Below the pieces are notes generated by a model, which was not told the origin of the DNA, searched no databases, and saw nothing but the letters and a program-made list of their open reading frames with translations. From the NCBI GenBank assembly GCA_001898165.1, contig MKTD01000011.1, forward strand, positions 62,001 to 126,000: a DNA stretch of 64,000 nt, in the 5' to 3' direction. The position numbers and the translations under genes are program-made. The DNA comes from Bacteroidia bacterium 43-41. GTDB taxonomy: Bacteria > Bacteroidota > Bacteroidia > Bacteroidales > Dysgonomonadaceae. Below, piece after piece: positions 54,704 through 63,553 of the stretch (its first letter is position 1; each line of letters begins with the position of its first letter).

Positions 54704-55701
54704 GAAAAATCCTCTATAAATGCATGGGTTATCCAGTTGGCGATGGCCTGACGGTTATTGGGGTCCATGATTCGTTTACGATCGAGCGTGTTCTGAAAAT
54801 TGCCGACTTCAACCATTATGGCAGGCGGATGAAGTTGCCGGAGAATATACAAATCCCGGTGGCTGACGTTGCCGTTAAAGCCCCTGTTCGGTTGGTGCTT
54901 CCGATATTGTTCTAAAACTTCGTTTCGCAACGTGTAGGATGTCATCCGGCTTTGGGGATTATCGGCATAGTACAGGAACAGATCGATTTGCTCTTTCGGG
55001 TTGCGGCTGTCGATATGTACTTCAAGGGCGCGGACATACCTGAATTTATCTTTGTCCCTTGCGTACAGGTCATTCACCTTTTCTACCCGTTGTTTCAGCC
55101 GGTCTATCTGCGATTTTGGTATCGGGTCGCCCAAACAGGTCTCTCCGTTGTTGTTGGGCAAAAATCGTTCATCGCGAATACCGTCGTACTCATCCTGAAT
55201 AATCACGTAAACCGTTGCGCCGTGCATCATCAGGTTGCGGGCAAGGCGAAGCGAAAAATCGTAGTTATACTCATCTTCGTGCAATTCCCTGCCGTCGATA
55301 CGCGTGACTGCGCCCGGGTCAGGCCCGCCGTGTCCGCTGATAATGTAAAAGCAAGCATCTTCCAGGTTATCGGAAGCAAGTGTGAAGTCTTTGTATTTCT
55401 CTCCGAAAATCTTTGGATCTGTCGGTTGATCATTCGTTTCGGGAGCCGGATACACATCGCCCGGATGGAGCGGTGGAATCAGATAAACCGTGCCGAGTTC
55501 CAGTCCACCTTGTGCATTCAACTTTTCGGAATTCAGGTCGATAAATTCCCGGACATAGGTAGTGTCAGTTCGGTTCCATCGACGTAAAAACGAGAAAATA
55601 CCGTCTCCTTCAATAGGATACGCCCTGTCTTGAGCAGAAACAAAGATAGGGAGCAAGCAACCTGAAAGAACAACGGTTATAAAAATATGTCGTAGCTTCA
55701 T
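54646..55701 (-). CDS. N-acetylmuramoyl-L-alanine amidase (Amidase_3)
   Basis: A 351-residue exported protein (signal about 1-23, ending VSA). The zinc amidase domain has ISGHGGPDPGA (first His), a Glu in ELHEDEYNYDFSLRLARNL, VHIDSRNP (second His) and the catalytic Glu in IMVEVGNFQN. It cleaves the amide between MurNAc and L-Ala in peptidoglycan. The C-terminal 58 bp overlap the HAD gene on the other strand. Confidence 0.9.
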   Translation of the reverse strand: MKLRHIFITVVLSGCLLPIFVSAQDRAYPIEGDGIFSFLRRWNRTDTTYVREFIDLNSEKLNAQGGLELGTVYLIPPLHPGDVYPAPETNDQPTDPKIFGEKYKDFTLASDNLEDACFYIISGHGGPDPGAVTRIDGRELHEDEYNYDFSLRLARNLMMHGATVYVIIQDEYDGIRDERFLPNNNGETCLGDPIPKSQIDRLKQRVEKVNDLYARDKDKFRYVRALEVHIDSRNPKEQIDLFLYYADNPQSRMTSYTLRNEVLEQYRKHQPNRGFNGNVSHRDLYILRQLHPPAIMVEVGNFQNTLDRKRIMDPNNRQAIANWITHAFIEDFSHNIPISANTSSKSMSGVK

Positions 55702-55814
55702 TCAAAATCATTCGTTAGCCTGCAAAAGTAAGCATTCTGATATCTTAATCCAATAAGATAGTAAACTATAAATCATTTTAACCTTTGTGAACATACTATC
55801 TGGCAATTTTTCCC

Positions 55815-55822
55815 TATCTTTG
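55815..55822 (+). promoter_or_regulatory. metK promoter (-7 box)
   Basis: TATCTTTG is an exact -7 match, placing the transcript start about 10 bp before the SAM-II-like element. A TTTG at 55784-55787 is 27 bp upstream, too far for the usual spacing. Confidence 0.55.
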
Positions 55823-55838
55823 CACCCGAAAACAACAA

Positions 55839-55890
55839 TGTGGACAGATTTGAACTGCTTGCAACCACAGAAAAAAATGCTAAAACGAAA
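55839..55890 (+). ncRNA. SAM-II (SAM-alpha) type riboswitch upstream of metK
   Basis: The conserved core elements occur in order: P1 arm TGTGG (55839-55843), loop with ATTTGA, GCTTGCAACCAC (55859-55868, with the arm CCACA at 55865-55869 closing P1), an A-run and TGCTAAA (55878-55884). The pattern fits the SAM-II consensus as I remember it. It lies just after a -7 box and 80 bp before metK, the gene making its ligand, so feedback control by S-adenosylmethionine is expected. Confidence 0.75.
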
Positions 55891-55970
55891 TTCTGCATTC
55901 CTATTTTCTCCGTTGCACGTTCACACTCTCCGCTTGTTTATAAATAAACGCTATTCTAATCTATAAAAAG

Positions 55971-57284
55971 ATGAACTATTTTTTTACCTCCGAATCGGTG
56001 TCCGAAGGACATCCCGATAAAGTAGCCGATCAGATATCGGATGCTTTGCTTGATGAGTTTCTGGCTTATGACCCTGACTCGAAAGTAGCTTGCGAAACGT
56101 TAGTGACAACCGGGCAGGTTGTTCTTGCCGGAGAAGTTAAATCAAACGCATATGTTGATGTGGCCGAAGTGGCGCGCAAGGTGATTGCCGGCATTGGTTA
56201 CACCAAAAGTGAATATCAGTTTGAAGCAAAATCGTGCGGTGTCTTTTCGAGCATTCACGAACAATCCGACGACATAAACCGGGGTGTTGACGGCAAAGCC
56301 GACCCGATGGATCAAGGCGCCGGCGATCAGGGAATGATGTTCGGTTACGCCACTGCCGAAACGGACAACTATATGCCGCTGGCATTGGATTTAAGCCACG
56401 CTTTATTGCGCGAATTGGCTTACATCCGCAAGAATGAGTTGCAGCTGATGCCTTACCTCCGTCCCGATGCCAAATCGCAGGTTACCATTGAATATTCGCA
56501 GGACGGCACACCTGTGCGCATCGATACTATTGTGATTTCCACCCAGCACGATGAGTTTATTTGTCCCGAAAATAACACGAAAGAAGCGGCTTCAAAAGCT
56601 GATGCGGCCATGCAGCAGCAAATTGCCGAAGACGTGAAAACGATTCTCATTCCGCGTGTCCGTGATAAATACAAGTACACCGGGGATATTCATAAACTTT
56701 TTGATGATAAGATAACGTATCACGTAAACCCTACCGGAAAGTTCGTTATCGGTGGACCGCACGGAGATACGGGATTGACTGGACGAAAAATTATCGTGGA
56801 TACTTACGGTGGCAAAGCAGCACATGGGGGAGGAGCATTTTCTGGAAAGGATCCGTCGAAAGTGGATCGTTCGGCAGCGTATGCGGCACGCCATATCGCC
56901 AAAAACCTGGTTGCGGCGGGAGTGGCGCCCGAAGTGTTGATACAGGTTTCATATGCTATAGGCGTAGCTCGTCCGATGAATATTTACGTGAATACATTCG
57001 GGAAAAGCAAAGTGAATCTGGCCGATGCTGAAATTGCCAAAAAGGTGGAGTCGATCTTCGATATGCGCCCCAAAGCCATAGAGAACCGGTTGAAACTTCG
57101 TAACCCGATTTACCTGGAAACGGCTTCTTACGGGCATATGGGCCGCGAGCCGCAAATCGTCACGAAAAAATTCGAATCCCGGTATATGCCGGAGCCGGTG
57201 ATAAGAGAAGTTGAACTCTTCACGTGGGAGAAACTGGATTATGTGGATGTAATCAGGGAAGAGTTTAAAAAGGATTTCACTTAA
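55971..57284 (+). CDS. metK: S-adenosylmethionine synthetase
   Basis: A 437-residue MetK. Landmarks are [22 protein letters not shown] (N-terminus, ATP and metal binding), [12 protein letters not shown], the Lys-rich [24 protein letters not shown], and the [22 protein letters not shown] loop. It forms SAM from methionine and ATP. It is slightly longer than E. coli MetK, as usual in Bacteroidetes. The upstream SAM-II-type element should regulate it. Confidence 0.98.
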   Translation: MNYFFTSESVSEGHPDKVADQISDALLDEFLAYDPDSKVACETLVTTGQVVLAGEVKSNAYVDVAEVARKVIAGIGYTKSEYQFEAKSCGVFSSIHEQSDDINRGVDGKADPMDQGAGDQGMMFGYATAETDNYMPLALDLSHALLRELAYIRKNELQLMPYLRPDAKSQVTIEYSQDGTPVRIDTIVISTQHDEFICPENNTKEAASKADAAMQQQIAEDVKTILIPRVRDKYKYTGDIHKLFDDKITYHVNPTGKFVIGGPHGDTGLTGRKIIVDTYGGKAAHGGGAFSGKDPSKVDRSAAYAARHIAKNLVAAGVAPEVLIQVSYAIGVARPMNIYVNTFGKSKVNLADAEIAKKVESIFDMRPKAIENRLKLRNPIYLETASYGHMGREPQIVTKKFESRYMPEPVIREVELFTWEKLDYVDVIREEFKKDFT

Positions 57285-57302
57285 TTGGCCTGTCTCGGAA
57301 AA

Positions 57303-57914
57303 ATGAAGCGTAATTTATCCGGAAATAACGTTAGGGGAGTTGTTGTTTACTGTGCCTCAAGCGCACACATTGAAGATGTTTATTTCGATGCTGCCAGGGA
57401 ATTGGGAAAGGCCCTGGCAGAAAATAGCATCACGTGCATAACCGGTGCCGGAAAACAAGGATTAATGGGGGCGGTAAACGATAGCGTGCTCGAAAACGGA
57501 GGAAAGGCAAAAGGAATTATTCCGCAATTTATGATCGATTCGGGGTGGTGCCATCCCCGGTTATCGGAGTTGGTAGTTACTGAAACGATGCACGAGCGGA
57601 AATTCCTGATGGCAAAGCAATCCGATGCGGCCATTGCACTTCCGGGCGGATTCGGGACGTTGGAAGAATTGGCGGAAATTCTCACCTGGAAACAGTTGGG
57701 ATTATACAAGAATCCTGTTATCATTCTCAATGTCAACGGTTATTACGATCCGTTGTTGGTGATGTTTGACAAAATGATCCGCGAAAAATTTCTTCATCCT
57801 GATTACCGTAATATGTGGCAAGTGGTTGATTCGCCGGGTGAAGTAATGGATTGCCTGCAAAATTTTGAGGCTTGGAAACCATCTTTTACCAAATATGACA
57901 AAAAAGAGTTGTAA
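57303..57914 (+). CDS. LOG-family nucleoside 5'-monophosphate phosphoribohydrolase-like protein
   Basis: A 203-residue Rossmann-type protein with VVVYCASS, the ITGAGKQGLMGAVND loop and PGGFGTLEELAEILTWKQLG, the PGGxGTxxE signature of LOG (lonely guy) enzymes. Such proteins split the N-glycosidic bond of nucleotide monophosphates. I chose ATG at 57303; a TTG at 57285, immediately after the metK stop, is also in frame. It probably forms an operon with metK and the DUF4271 gene. Confidence 0.88.
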   Translation: MKRNLSGNNVRGVVVYCASSAHIEDVYFDAARELGKALAENSITCITGAGKQGLMGAVNDSVLENGGKAKGIIPQFMIDSGWCHPRLSELVVTETMHERKFLMAKQSDAAIALPGGFGTLEELAEILTWKQLGLYKNPVIILNVNGYYDPLLVMFDKMIREKFLHPDYRNMWQVVDSPGEVMDCLQNFEAWKPSFTKYDKKEL

Positions 57915-57936
57915 ATTTGTCGCAAATTCGTGATGT

Positions 57937-58794
57937 GTGTTCGATACAATTCCTCAAATACCGGCAGATTCCGTCTCTTTATCCGATTCAATCCGGGTCG
58001 GGTTTTCGTCATTTGAGTATATCCCTACAGATAGCACACGGATCTTTTTTGACATCGACACCACAGCCGTTACGGCTTTGTCAGGGCAAATGATGCAGGG
58101 CTTTTCCGGAACGCTGCTGCCTTTTTCACAAACCATCCAGAGTATTTTTTTTCTGTTCTTTTCGTCGTGTTTTGTTATTCTTGCCTTCTGGTTTAATAAA
58201 GAAGGCCCCACGCTGGCAGCTAACTTCAGAAATATCTTTTCGGGTGGAGTGAGGAGGCGGGCGATTTTTAAGGAGGAGATTACCACCACCGGGGTTTGGA
58301 GCGAGTTTTTTTTGATTTTCCAAACCATCCTGATCCTGGCCATTATTCTTTTTGTTTTTTTGTGGGATAAAGGTATTTCCGGTTTATCTGCGAAAAATAT
58401 GATTTTTCTATTTCTGGCAATTTTTTTCGGAATCCTGCTTTTTATTAGCGTTAAGTATCTGGTATATAGAATTATAGGTTATATTTTCCCTGAGTGGGGC
58501 CTAGAGGAGTGGACAGAGAAATATTTTAGGGTGGTTGAACTGGTGGGAGTGCTTATTTTTATTCCGGCAATGTTCTTTGTATTTGTACCTGAATATGCAA
58601 AAACAGCTCTTTTTTTACTAATTATAATTTTTTTTATTATAATGATGGTCGTTTTTTGGAACTTGTTAAATGTTTTTGCTAAAAACAAAGTGGGTTTGCT
58701 TAATTATTTTTTGTACCTTTGCGCCATTGAAATCGTCCCTTTTTTTCTGATTTACAAAGGGGTGGTTTCTTTAGTAAATATTGCAGGTAATTAA
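57937..58794 (+). CDS. DUF4271 integral membrane protein
   Basis: A 285-residue protein with a 60-residue N-terminal region and about six membrane spans (first near 67-86, last near 250-272). The layout matches DUF4271, a Bacteroidetes family commonly next to hemD. The start is a GTG at 57937. The function is unknown. It is encoded 6 bp before hemD, which suggests a link with haem synthesis or simple co-transcription. Confidence 0.85.
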   Translation: MFDTIPQIPADSVSLSDSIRVGFSSFEYIPTDSTRIFFDIDTTAVTALSGQMMQGFSGTLLPFSQTIQSIFFLFFSSCFVILAFWFNKEGPTLAANFRNIFSGGVRRRAIFKEEITTTGVWSEFFLIFQTILILAIILFVFLWDKGISGLSAKNMIFLFLAIFFGILLFISVKYLVYRIIGYIFPEWGLEEWTEKYFRVVELVGVLIFIPAMFFVFVPEYAKTALFLLIIIFFIIMMVVFWNLLNVFAKNKVGLLNYFLYLCAIEIVPFFLIYKGVVSLVNIAGN

Positions 58795-58800
58795 TACGTT

Positions 58801-59565
58801 ATGGATGTACGCAAAGTAAAAAGAGTCCTGATATCCCAACCTCAACCCGGTAACGGAAAATCTCCTTATTTCGAATTGGGAGAGAAATATCATGTGGAAT
58901 TTGAATTCAGGCCCTTTATAAAAGTTGAAAGAGTTTCCTTAAAAGAATTCCGTCATCAACGTATAAACATACTTGAATTTACCGGTATTGTAATGACTTC
59001 GCGTACGGCTGTAGATAATTTCTTCTCACTTTGCGAGGAGCAGAAAATCACTATGCCCGAATCAATGAAATACTTTTGTATATCCGAGACCGTGGCCCTT
59101 TACCTGCAAAAATACATCGTTTACAGAAAAAGGAAAATATTTTTCAGCCAAACGGGAAAGATAGAAGGGTTGAACGCCGCTTTTACCAAGCATTCGAAAG
59201 AAAACCTGCTTGTTCCGGTTCCCGAGGAGCATAATGAAGAAGTGCTGAACTACCTGACTTCAAAAAAGCTGAAGTTTACTCCAAGTGTGATGTATCGTAC
59301 TGTGAGCAACGATTACGAGGAAGGCGAAGTACTTAATACGGATATGATCATTTTCTTTAGTCCGCTGGGTGTGCAATCGTTAATGAAAAATTTCCCCGAT
59401 TTCAAGCAGGGTGATACGGCTATTGGCTGCTTTGGGGGTACTACCGCAAAGGCTATTTTAGACGAGGGGTTACGACTCGATTGTGAAGCGCCGACACCGG
59501 AATATCCGTCGATGAGCATGGCACTTGAAGCTTTTCTGAAAGAAAATCAAAAAAAATACGCCTGA
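58801..59565 (+). CDS. hemD: Uroporphyrinogen-III synthase
   Basis: A 254-residue HemD-family protein with the two-lobed pattern: VLISQPQP at the start, GIVMTSRTAVDNF, the CISETVALYL and LLVPVPEEHNEEVLNYL segments, and near the end FFSPLGVQSLM and GCFGGTTAKAILDEGL. HemD proteins diverge strongly, but these motifs and the DUF4271 neighbour support the call. It closes hydroxymethylbilane into uroporphyrinogen III. Confidence 0.87.
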   Translation: MDVRKVKRVLISQPQPGNGKSPYFELGEKYHVEFEFRPFIKVERVSLKEFRHQRINILEFTGIVMTSRTAVDNFFSLCEEQKITMPESMKYFCISETVALYLQKYIVYRKRKIFFSQTGKIEGLNAAFTKHSKENLLVPVPEEHNEEVLNYLTSKKLKFTPSVMYRTVSNDYEEGEVLNTDMIIFFSPLGVQSLMKNFPDFKQGDTAIGCFGGTTAKAILDEGLRLDCEAPTPEYPSMSMALEAFLKENQKKYA

Positions 59566-59659
59566 TTGTAAATCAGCAACCGAAGTAGCTTCAATCTCGA
59601 AAATCTTTATTAATTTTAATTTTTATTTCCGAAGCAATACAATCAATTGCAAAAACAAT

Positions 59660-59667
59660 TATCTTTG
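59660..59667 (+). promoter_or_regulatory. rnpA promoter (-7 box)
   Basis: TATCTTTG, exact -7 consensus. The transcript should start near 59672-59676, so the TTG at 59677 is an unlikely start codon and the ATG at 59692 (with GGAGG just upstream) is preferred. Confidence 0.55.
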
Positions 59668-59691
59668 CAATAATAATTGCTTTCGGAGGAA

Positions 59692-60114
59692 ATGCTGTTA
59701 TCTATGGTTGAAGGACAACGTTTTACTTTCAAAAAAGAGGAACGTGTAACCGGTAAAAAAAGAATGGAAGATCTTTTTGCCTGCGGCAAGTCCTTTCTTA
59801 TGTATCCGTTCAGGATTGTCTTTTATGAATACGAATGTACTGCGTCGGAAGCTGTTTCTGTTCTGATAAGCATACCCAAAAAGAGATTGAAACGGGCAAC
59901 GGCCCGCAACCGGATGAAAAGATTGGTGAGAGAGGCCTACAGGTTGAACAAAGGCTTGTTACAATCCAATTTGTTGCCGGATAATCATCGGATTGACATT
60001 GCATTTGTTTACGTGAAAGATGAACTTTCCGGTTATGATATTGTAGAGAAAAGTGTGTGCAAATCTTTGCGCGAAATATCGAATAAACTAACGATCGAAA
60101 GAGAGAAATGCTGA
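59692..60114 (+). CDS. rnpA: Ribonuclease P protein component
   Basis: A 140-residue basic protein with [25 protein letters not shown] and the RNR motif [22 protein letters not shown]. It assists the RNase P RNA in maturing tRNA 5' ends. Other in-frame starts are TTG at 59677 and ATG at 59704. It overlaps yidD by 7 bp. It is not next to rpmH here. Confidence 0.95.
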   Translation: MLLSMVEGQRFTFKKEERVTGKKRMEDLFACGKSFLMYPFRIVFYEYECTASEAVSVLISIPKKRLKRATARNRMKRLVREAYRLNKGLLQSNLLPDNHRIDIAFVYVKDELSGYDIVEKSVCKSLREISNKLTIEREKC

Positions 60115-60383
60115 AGTTTTTAAAAAATGCGCTTACGCGGTTGCTTCTTGCGCCTGTCTATTTTTACCGTTACGCTATTTCACCGCTCTTGCCGCCCAGT
60201 TGCCGATACACGCCCACTTGCTCGCAATACACCATAGAAGCACTTAAAAAACACGGGCCTTTCAAAGGAACGTATTTGTCTGCAAAACGCATTTTAAGCT
60301 GCAATCCGTGGGGCGGATCGGGATATGACCCGGTGCCTGAACCCAAGCCCAAAAAGCAGCAAGACAAACCGAAAGCGGAGTAG
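60108..60383 (+). CDS. yidD: Membrane protein insertion efficiency factor YidD
   Basis: A 91-residue protein with the complete family signature: [20 protein letters not shown], then [31 protein letters not shown]. The Lys-rich C-terminus is variable. It sits at the inner membrane and helps YidC-dependent insertion. The rnpA-yidD overlap is the common bacterial arrangement. Confidence 0.97.
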   Translation: MLKFLKNALTRLLLAPVYFYRYAISPLLPPSCRYTPTCSQYTIEALKKHGPFKGTYLSAKRILSCNPWGGSGYDPVPEPKPKKQQDKPKAE

Positions 60384-60391
60384 AAATTTAT

Positions 60392-61096
60392 ATGGAACTA
60401 TACGACGTCCACACCCACCAGATTCTTTTAGAGGACACCGATGATCCCTATCACTCGTGTATTCTCGATGTGTACCCCCTTGAGTTTGAAGTAGCCAGAG
60501 ACACTAACGACCGCCATGCCTTTTCCTGCGGAATCCATCCCTGGTATTCCGAAGACAGCGAAAATCAGATGATTTATTTGAAAGAGATTGTGGGAGACCC
60601 GCGTATTGTCGGCATTGGCGAAACCGGATTAGATAAATTGAAAGGCCCTTCTTTTGATATTCAGATACCTGTGTTTAAGGAACATATTGTTTTATCGGAA
60701 AAGCTGAAAAAACCACTGATTATCCACTGCGTGAAAGCGTGGGAGGAGTTGTTGCGTGTGCGCGAAGAGGCCAATCCTGCCCAGCCGTGGATCCTGCACG
60801 GGTACCGGGGCAAGCCCGAACTGACAAAACGACTGGTTCGTGAAGGCTTTTACTTTTCAGTGGGTGACGATATAAATGTGGAGTCGATGGAGCTTATTCC
60901 CCTCGAAAACCTCTTCTGCGAGACTGACGAGGATTTTATGGATATCCGCGACGTTTACGCTCAGGCTGCGCAGGCTGTGAATATGGAACTCGAAGAATTT
61001 GCCGAAAAAGTTGCGCAAAATATCCACCGTATTTTCCCAACCCTGAAAGCACCCAAATCTTTTGATCCCGAAGAAGAGGAGGATGAGGAAGATTGA
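60392..61096 (+). CDS. TatD-family metal-dependent hydrolase
   Basis: A 234-residue TIM-barrel hydrolase with VHTHQ (HxH metal ligands), GIGETGLDKL (Glu ligand), PLIIHCVKAW and PWILHGYRG (His ligands) and the late Asp in CETDED. TatD proteins are 3'-5' DNA exonucleases. It lacks part of the usual length and ends in an acidic tail. It is coded 8 bp after yidD. Confidence 0.9.
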   Translation: MELYDVHTHQILLEDTDDPYHSCILDVYPLEFEVARDTNDRHAFSCGIHPWYSEDSENQMIYLKEIVGDPRIVGIGETGLDKLKGPSFDIQIPVFKEHIVLSEKLKKPLIIHCVKAWEELLRVREEANPAQPWILHGYRGKPELTKRLVREGFYFSVGDDINVESMELIPLENLFCETDEDFMDIRDVYAQAAQAVNMELEEFAEKVAQNIHRIFPTLKAPKSFDPEEEEDEED

Positions 61097-61122
61097 TTAA
61101 CTCAATAAAATAATCGGCCGCT

Positions 61123-61746
61123 CTATTTCCTTCCAAAATCTGCCGGAATCTCACCCCAGTTATCGGTTTCCCATTTGATAACGGGGTTTTCATAGGAATT
61201 TTCCGATAACCATCTCTCGGCCCGGTCAATAAGACTGAAAACAGGTTGGTTCCCCTTGGTTTTTTCCAATTTGGTATTGCATTTTTTCCTGATCACCCAT
61301 TTTATGGCATTCATGCTATCGGAATAAACCGGCAGGTTGCTGTTTTTCTGTTTCAACAATGCCAGTGCGTGAACAATGGCTAAAAACTCGCCGATATTGT
61401 TGGTGCCATCTTTCAAGGGGCCAACGTGAAAGATCTCCACACCATCTGCCACAAAAACACCCCGATATTCCATAAGCCCGGGATTCCCGCTGCAGGCAGC
61501 ATCCACCGCGATGCTTTCGGTAAGGAACTTCTTCTTTGACGGGGCTGCTTTTCTTACTCTTCCTTCTGCTTTCCCAATATATTTCCAGGGATTATCATTA
61601 AAGGCCGCCTCGGCCTCTTCTTGTGTTCCAAAAGATTTATACCGCGCATTCTCAAAACCCGATACCTGCGCCTTGCACTCGTCCCACGACGGGTAAACTC
61701 CCGGCACGGCACCTTGCCAAACTACATAGAACTTCTTTTTTGCCAT
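61123..61746 (-). CDS. rnhA: Ribonuclease H with N-terminal viroplasmin domain
   Basis: A 207-residue protein. Residues 1-50 are the caulimovirus-viroplasmin/HBD-like domain (FYVVWQGAVPGVYPSWDECKAQ), which binds RNA-DNA hybrids. Residues 70-207 are RNase HI with the four acidic ligands in AVDAACSGNPG, GEFLAIVHAL, VYSDSMNAI and ETDNWGEIPADF. I chose the ATG at 61746; an upstream in-frame ATG would extend into the neighbouring gene. It removes RNA from RNA-DNA hybrids. Confidence 0.93.
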   Translation of the reverse strand: MAKKKFYVVWQGAVPGVYPSWDECKAQVSGFENARYKSFGTQEEAEAAFNDNPWKYIGKAEGRVRKAAPSKKKFLTESIAVDAACSGNPGLMEYRGVFVADGVEIFHVGPLKDGTNNIGEFLAIVHALALLKQKNSNLPVYSDSMNAIKWVIRKKCNTKLEKTKGNQPVFSLIDRAERWLSENSYENPVIKWETDNWGEIPADFGRK

Positions 61747-61753
61747 GACATCA

Positions 61754-62203
61754 CTACATCGTATCCAAAACATACGGCACAATCTCTTGCTGGAGATCGG
61801 GACGGGGTTCCTCGATGGAGATGATGCTGTCAACTATGAATTTTGTGTATCCGCGCCAGGGAATTGGAGCAAAAAACTCTTTGTAATGTAGTTGTACGTG
61901 CTTTCCGCTCGATAACATCAGTTTTTCGGCGATTTCCTTGTCCTCTACCGAAAAATCGAATTGGTTAGACTGCAACCCGCCCGGCTTATCCGCCCTGAAT
62001 CCGGTTTGAATGAGCTTCCCTTCGTAAGTTTTGAAAATTACGCCTTTATAGACTAAATAATTCAATTCTCCGGATTTTACTCCTGTTCCAAAGACGTAAT
62101 AATAACGCACATACGCAAATACGGCGAGTACAATCAAAACGATTCCGAGAAACCGTCCGAGCCATTTTCTGCTCTTTTTCTTTTTAGGTTGTAGGTCATT
62201 CAT
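61754..62203 (-). CDS. Single-span membrane protein, conserved Bacteroidetes hypothetical
   Basis: A 149-residue protein with a Lys-rich cytoplasmic N-terminus, one membrane span (about 16-36) and an extracytoplasmic C-terminal domain with the pattern GELNYLVYKGVIFKTYEG. I know similar Bacteroidetes proteins only as hypothetical. It ends 7 bp before the RNase H gene and probably shares its promoter. Confidence 0.75.
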   Translation of the reverse strand: MNDLQPKKKKSRKWLGRFLGIVLIVLAVFAYVRYYYVFGTGVKSGELNYLVYKGVIFKTYEGKLIQTGFRADKPGGLQSNQFDFSVEDKEIAEKLMLSSGKHVQLHYKEFFAPIPWRGYTKFIVDSIISIEEPRPDLQQEIVPYVLDTM

Positions 62204-62257
62204 ATGTCTGTTAAAATATTTTCAAGTGAATTTTCGGCAGTTTTTTATTTCCGATGT

Positions 62258-62337
62258 CAAAGATACGTTTTTTTTGCTTTTTTAGCTATTTATAGCCCCA
62301 AAAATAAAGTCCGGTTTCCCTTTTTAGGTTAACTTTG
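62258..62337. promoter_or_regulatory. Divergent -7 boxes between the membrane protein and C1B peptidase genes
   Basis: TATCTTTG on the minus strand (62265-62258) lies 54 bp before the membrane protein ATG. TAACTTTG on the plus strand (62330-62337) lies 33 bp before the peptidase ATG. No clear -33 boxes. Confidence 0.5.
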
Positions 62338-62370
62338 TACATCAAATAAAACAATCCAAAAAATGATCGT

Positions 62371-63537
62371 ATGAACAGGTTAACTTTAATTGCTTTTGCG
62401 CTTTTTATCTCCCTTTCTCTTTTCCCGCAAGATTCGGTTTATACATTTACTGTAGTTAAAGAAAATCCCGTAACGTCCGTAAAAAATCAGGCAAGCACGA
62501 GCACTTGCTGGAGCTTTTCGGGTGTAAGCTTCCTGGAGTCCGAGTTACTGCGAAAAGGAAAAGGAACATTCGACCTGTCGGAAATGTATATCGTGAGAAG
62601 AAACTACGAAGACAAAGCCGAAAAATTTGTCCGCACACACGGGCACCTGAGTTTTTCACCCGGGGGATCATTTGCCGATGTGATAGAGACGCTCGATGAG
62701 TACGGGATTGTTCCCGATGAAGCCTATCCCGGATTACCCGACGGAGCTGACCGGCACGACCACGGTGAAATGGACAAGGTGTTGAGCGGTTATATGAATG
62801 GAATCATTGGAAATAATAATGTCTCGACAGTCTGGCTCAAAGGGTTTAAAGGTATTTTAGATGCTTATCTGGACGAAAAGCCCGCTTCGTTCACTTACAA
62901 CGGAAAAACCTATACCCCACAATCGTTCAAGGATTTTCTGGGGCTGAATCAGAACGACTACATCTCGATAACTTCATTCACGCATCATCCGTTTTATGTG
63001 TCATTTCCCATTGAAGTACCCGATAACTGGCGTTGGGCAAACTCGTACAACCTGCCTGTGAATGAAATGATGGCGGTTATTGATAATGCCATTATGAACG
63101 GTTATACTGTTGCCTGGGCATCGGATGTGAGCGAAGGTGGATTCTCGCGCCAGGGTATTGCCATTGTTCCCGATGAAAACGCGGCAGAAAATGCCGGGAC
63201 CGACCAGGCAAAATGGCTGGGTTTATCGGAACGCGAAAGGCGCTCAACCATCACCGGCAAGGTTGGTACTGAAGTGCTGAAGGAGAAAAATATCACGCAG
63301 GAGATGCGTCAATTGGCGTACGATAACTACCAGACCACCGACGATCACGGCATGCATATTTACGGTATTGCCAAAGACCAGAACGGTAACAAATATTATA
63401 TGGTGAAAAATTCGTGGGGCAAAACAGGGCCTTACAATGGAGTTTGGTATGCATCGGAAGCTTTTGTCCGTTATAAAACTCTGAGTATCGTTGTTAATAA
63501 AGAGTCGCTTCCGAAAGAAATAGCGAAAAAGTTGTGA
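62371..63537 (+). CDS. Exported C1B cysteine peptidase (aminopeptidase C / bleomycin hydrolase-like)
   Basis: A 388-residue protein with a signal peptide (about 1-20). The papain-like triad is visible: Cys in STSTCWSFSG, His in DDHGMHIYG and Asn in YYMVKNSWGKTGPYNGVWY. Length and spacing match bleomycin hydrolase/PepC rather than classical papain. Being exported, it probably digests peptides in the periplasm, unlike cytoplasmic PepC. Confidence 0.92.
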   Translation: MNRLTLIAFALFISLSLFPQDSVYTFTVVKENPVTSVKNQASTSTCWSFSGVSFLESELLRKGKGTFDLSEMYIVRRNYEDKAEKFVRTHGHLSFSPGGSFADVIETLDEYGIVPDEAYPGLPDGADRHDHGEMDKVLSGYMNGIIGNNNVSTVWLKGFKGILDAYLDEKPASFTYNGKTYTPQSFKDFLGLNQNDYISITSFTHHPFYVSFPIEVPDNWRWANSYNLPVNEMMAVIDNAIMNGYTVAWASDVSEGGFSRQGIAIVPDENAAENAGTDQAKWLGLSERERRSTITGKVGTEVLKEKNITQEMRQLAYDNYQTTDDHGMHIYGIAKDQNGNKYYMVKNSWGKTGPYNGVWYASEAFVRYKTLSIVVNKESLPKEIAKKL

Positions 63538-63553
63538 GTTCAAAAGGAACATT

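Noticed and set aside
55784-55787. TTTG as the -33 box of metK
   Set aside because: It is 27 bp from the -7 box, outside the usual 18-22 bp.
57160-57185. tRNA-like TTCGAATCC string
   Set aside because: It lies inside metK codons and no cloverleaf arms surround it.
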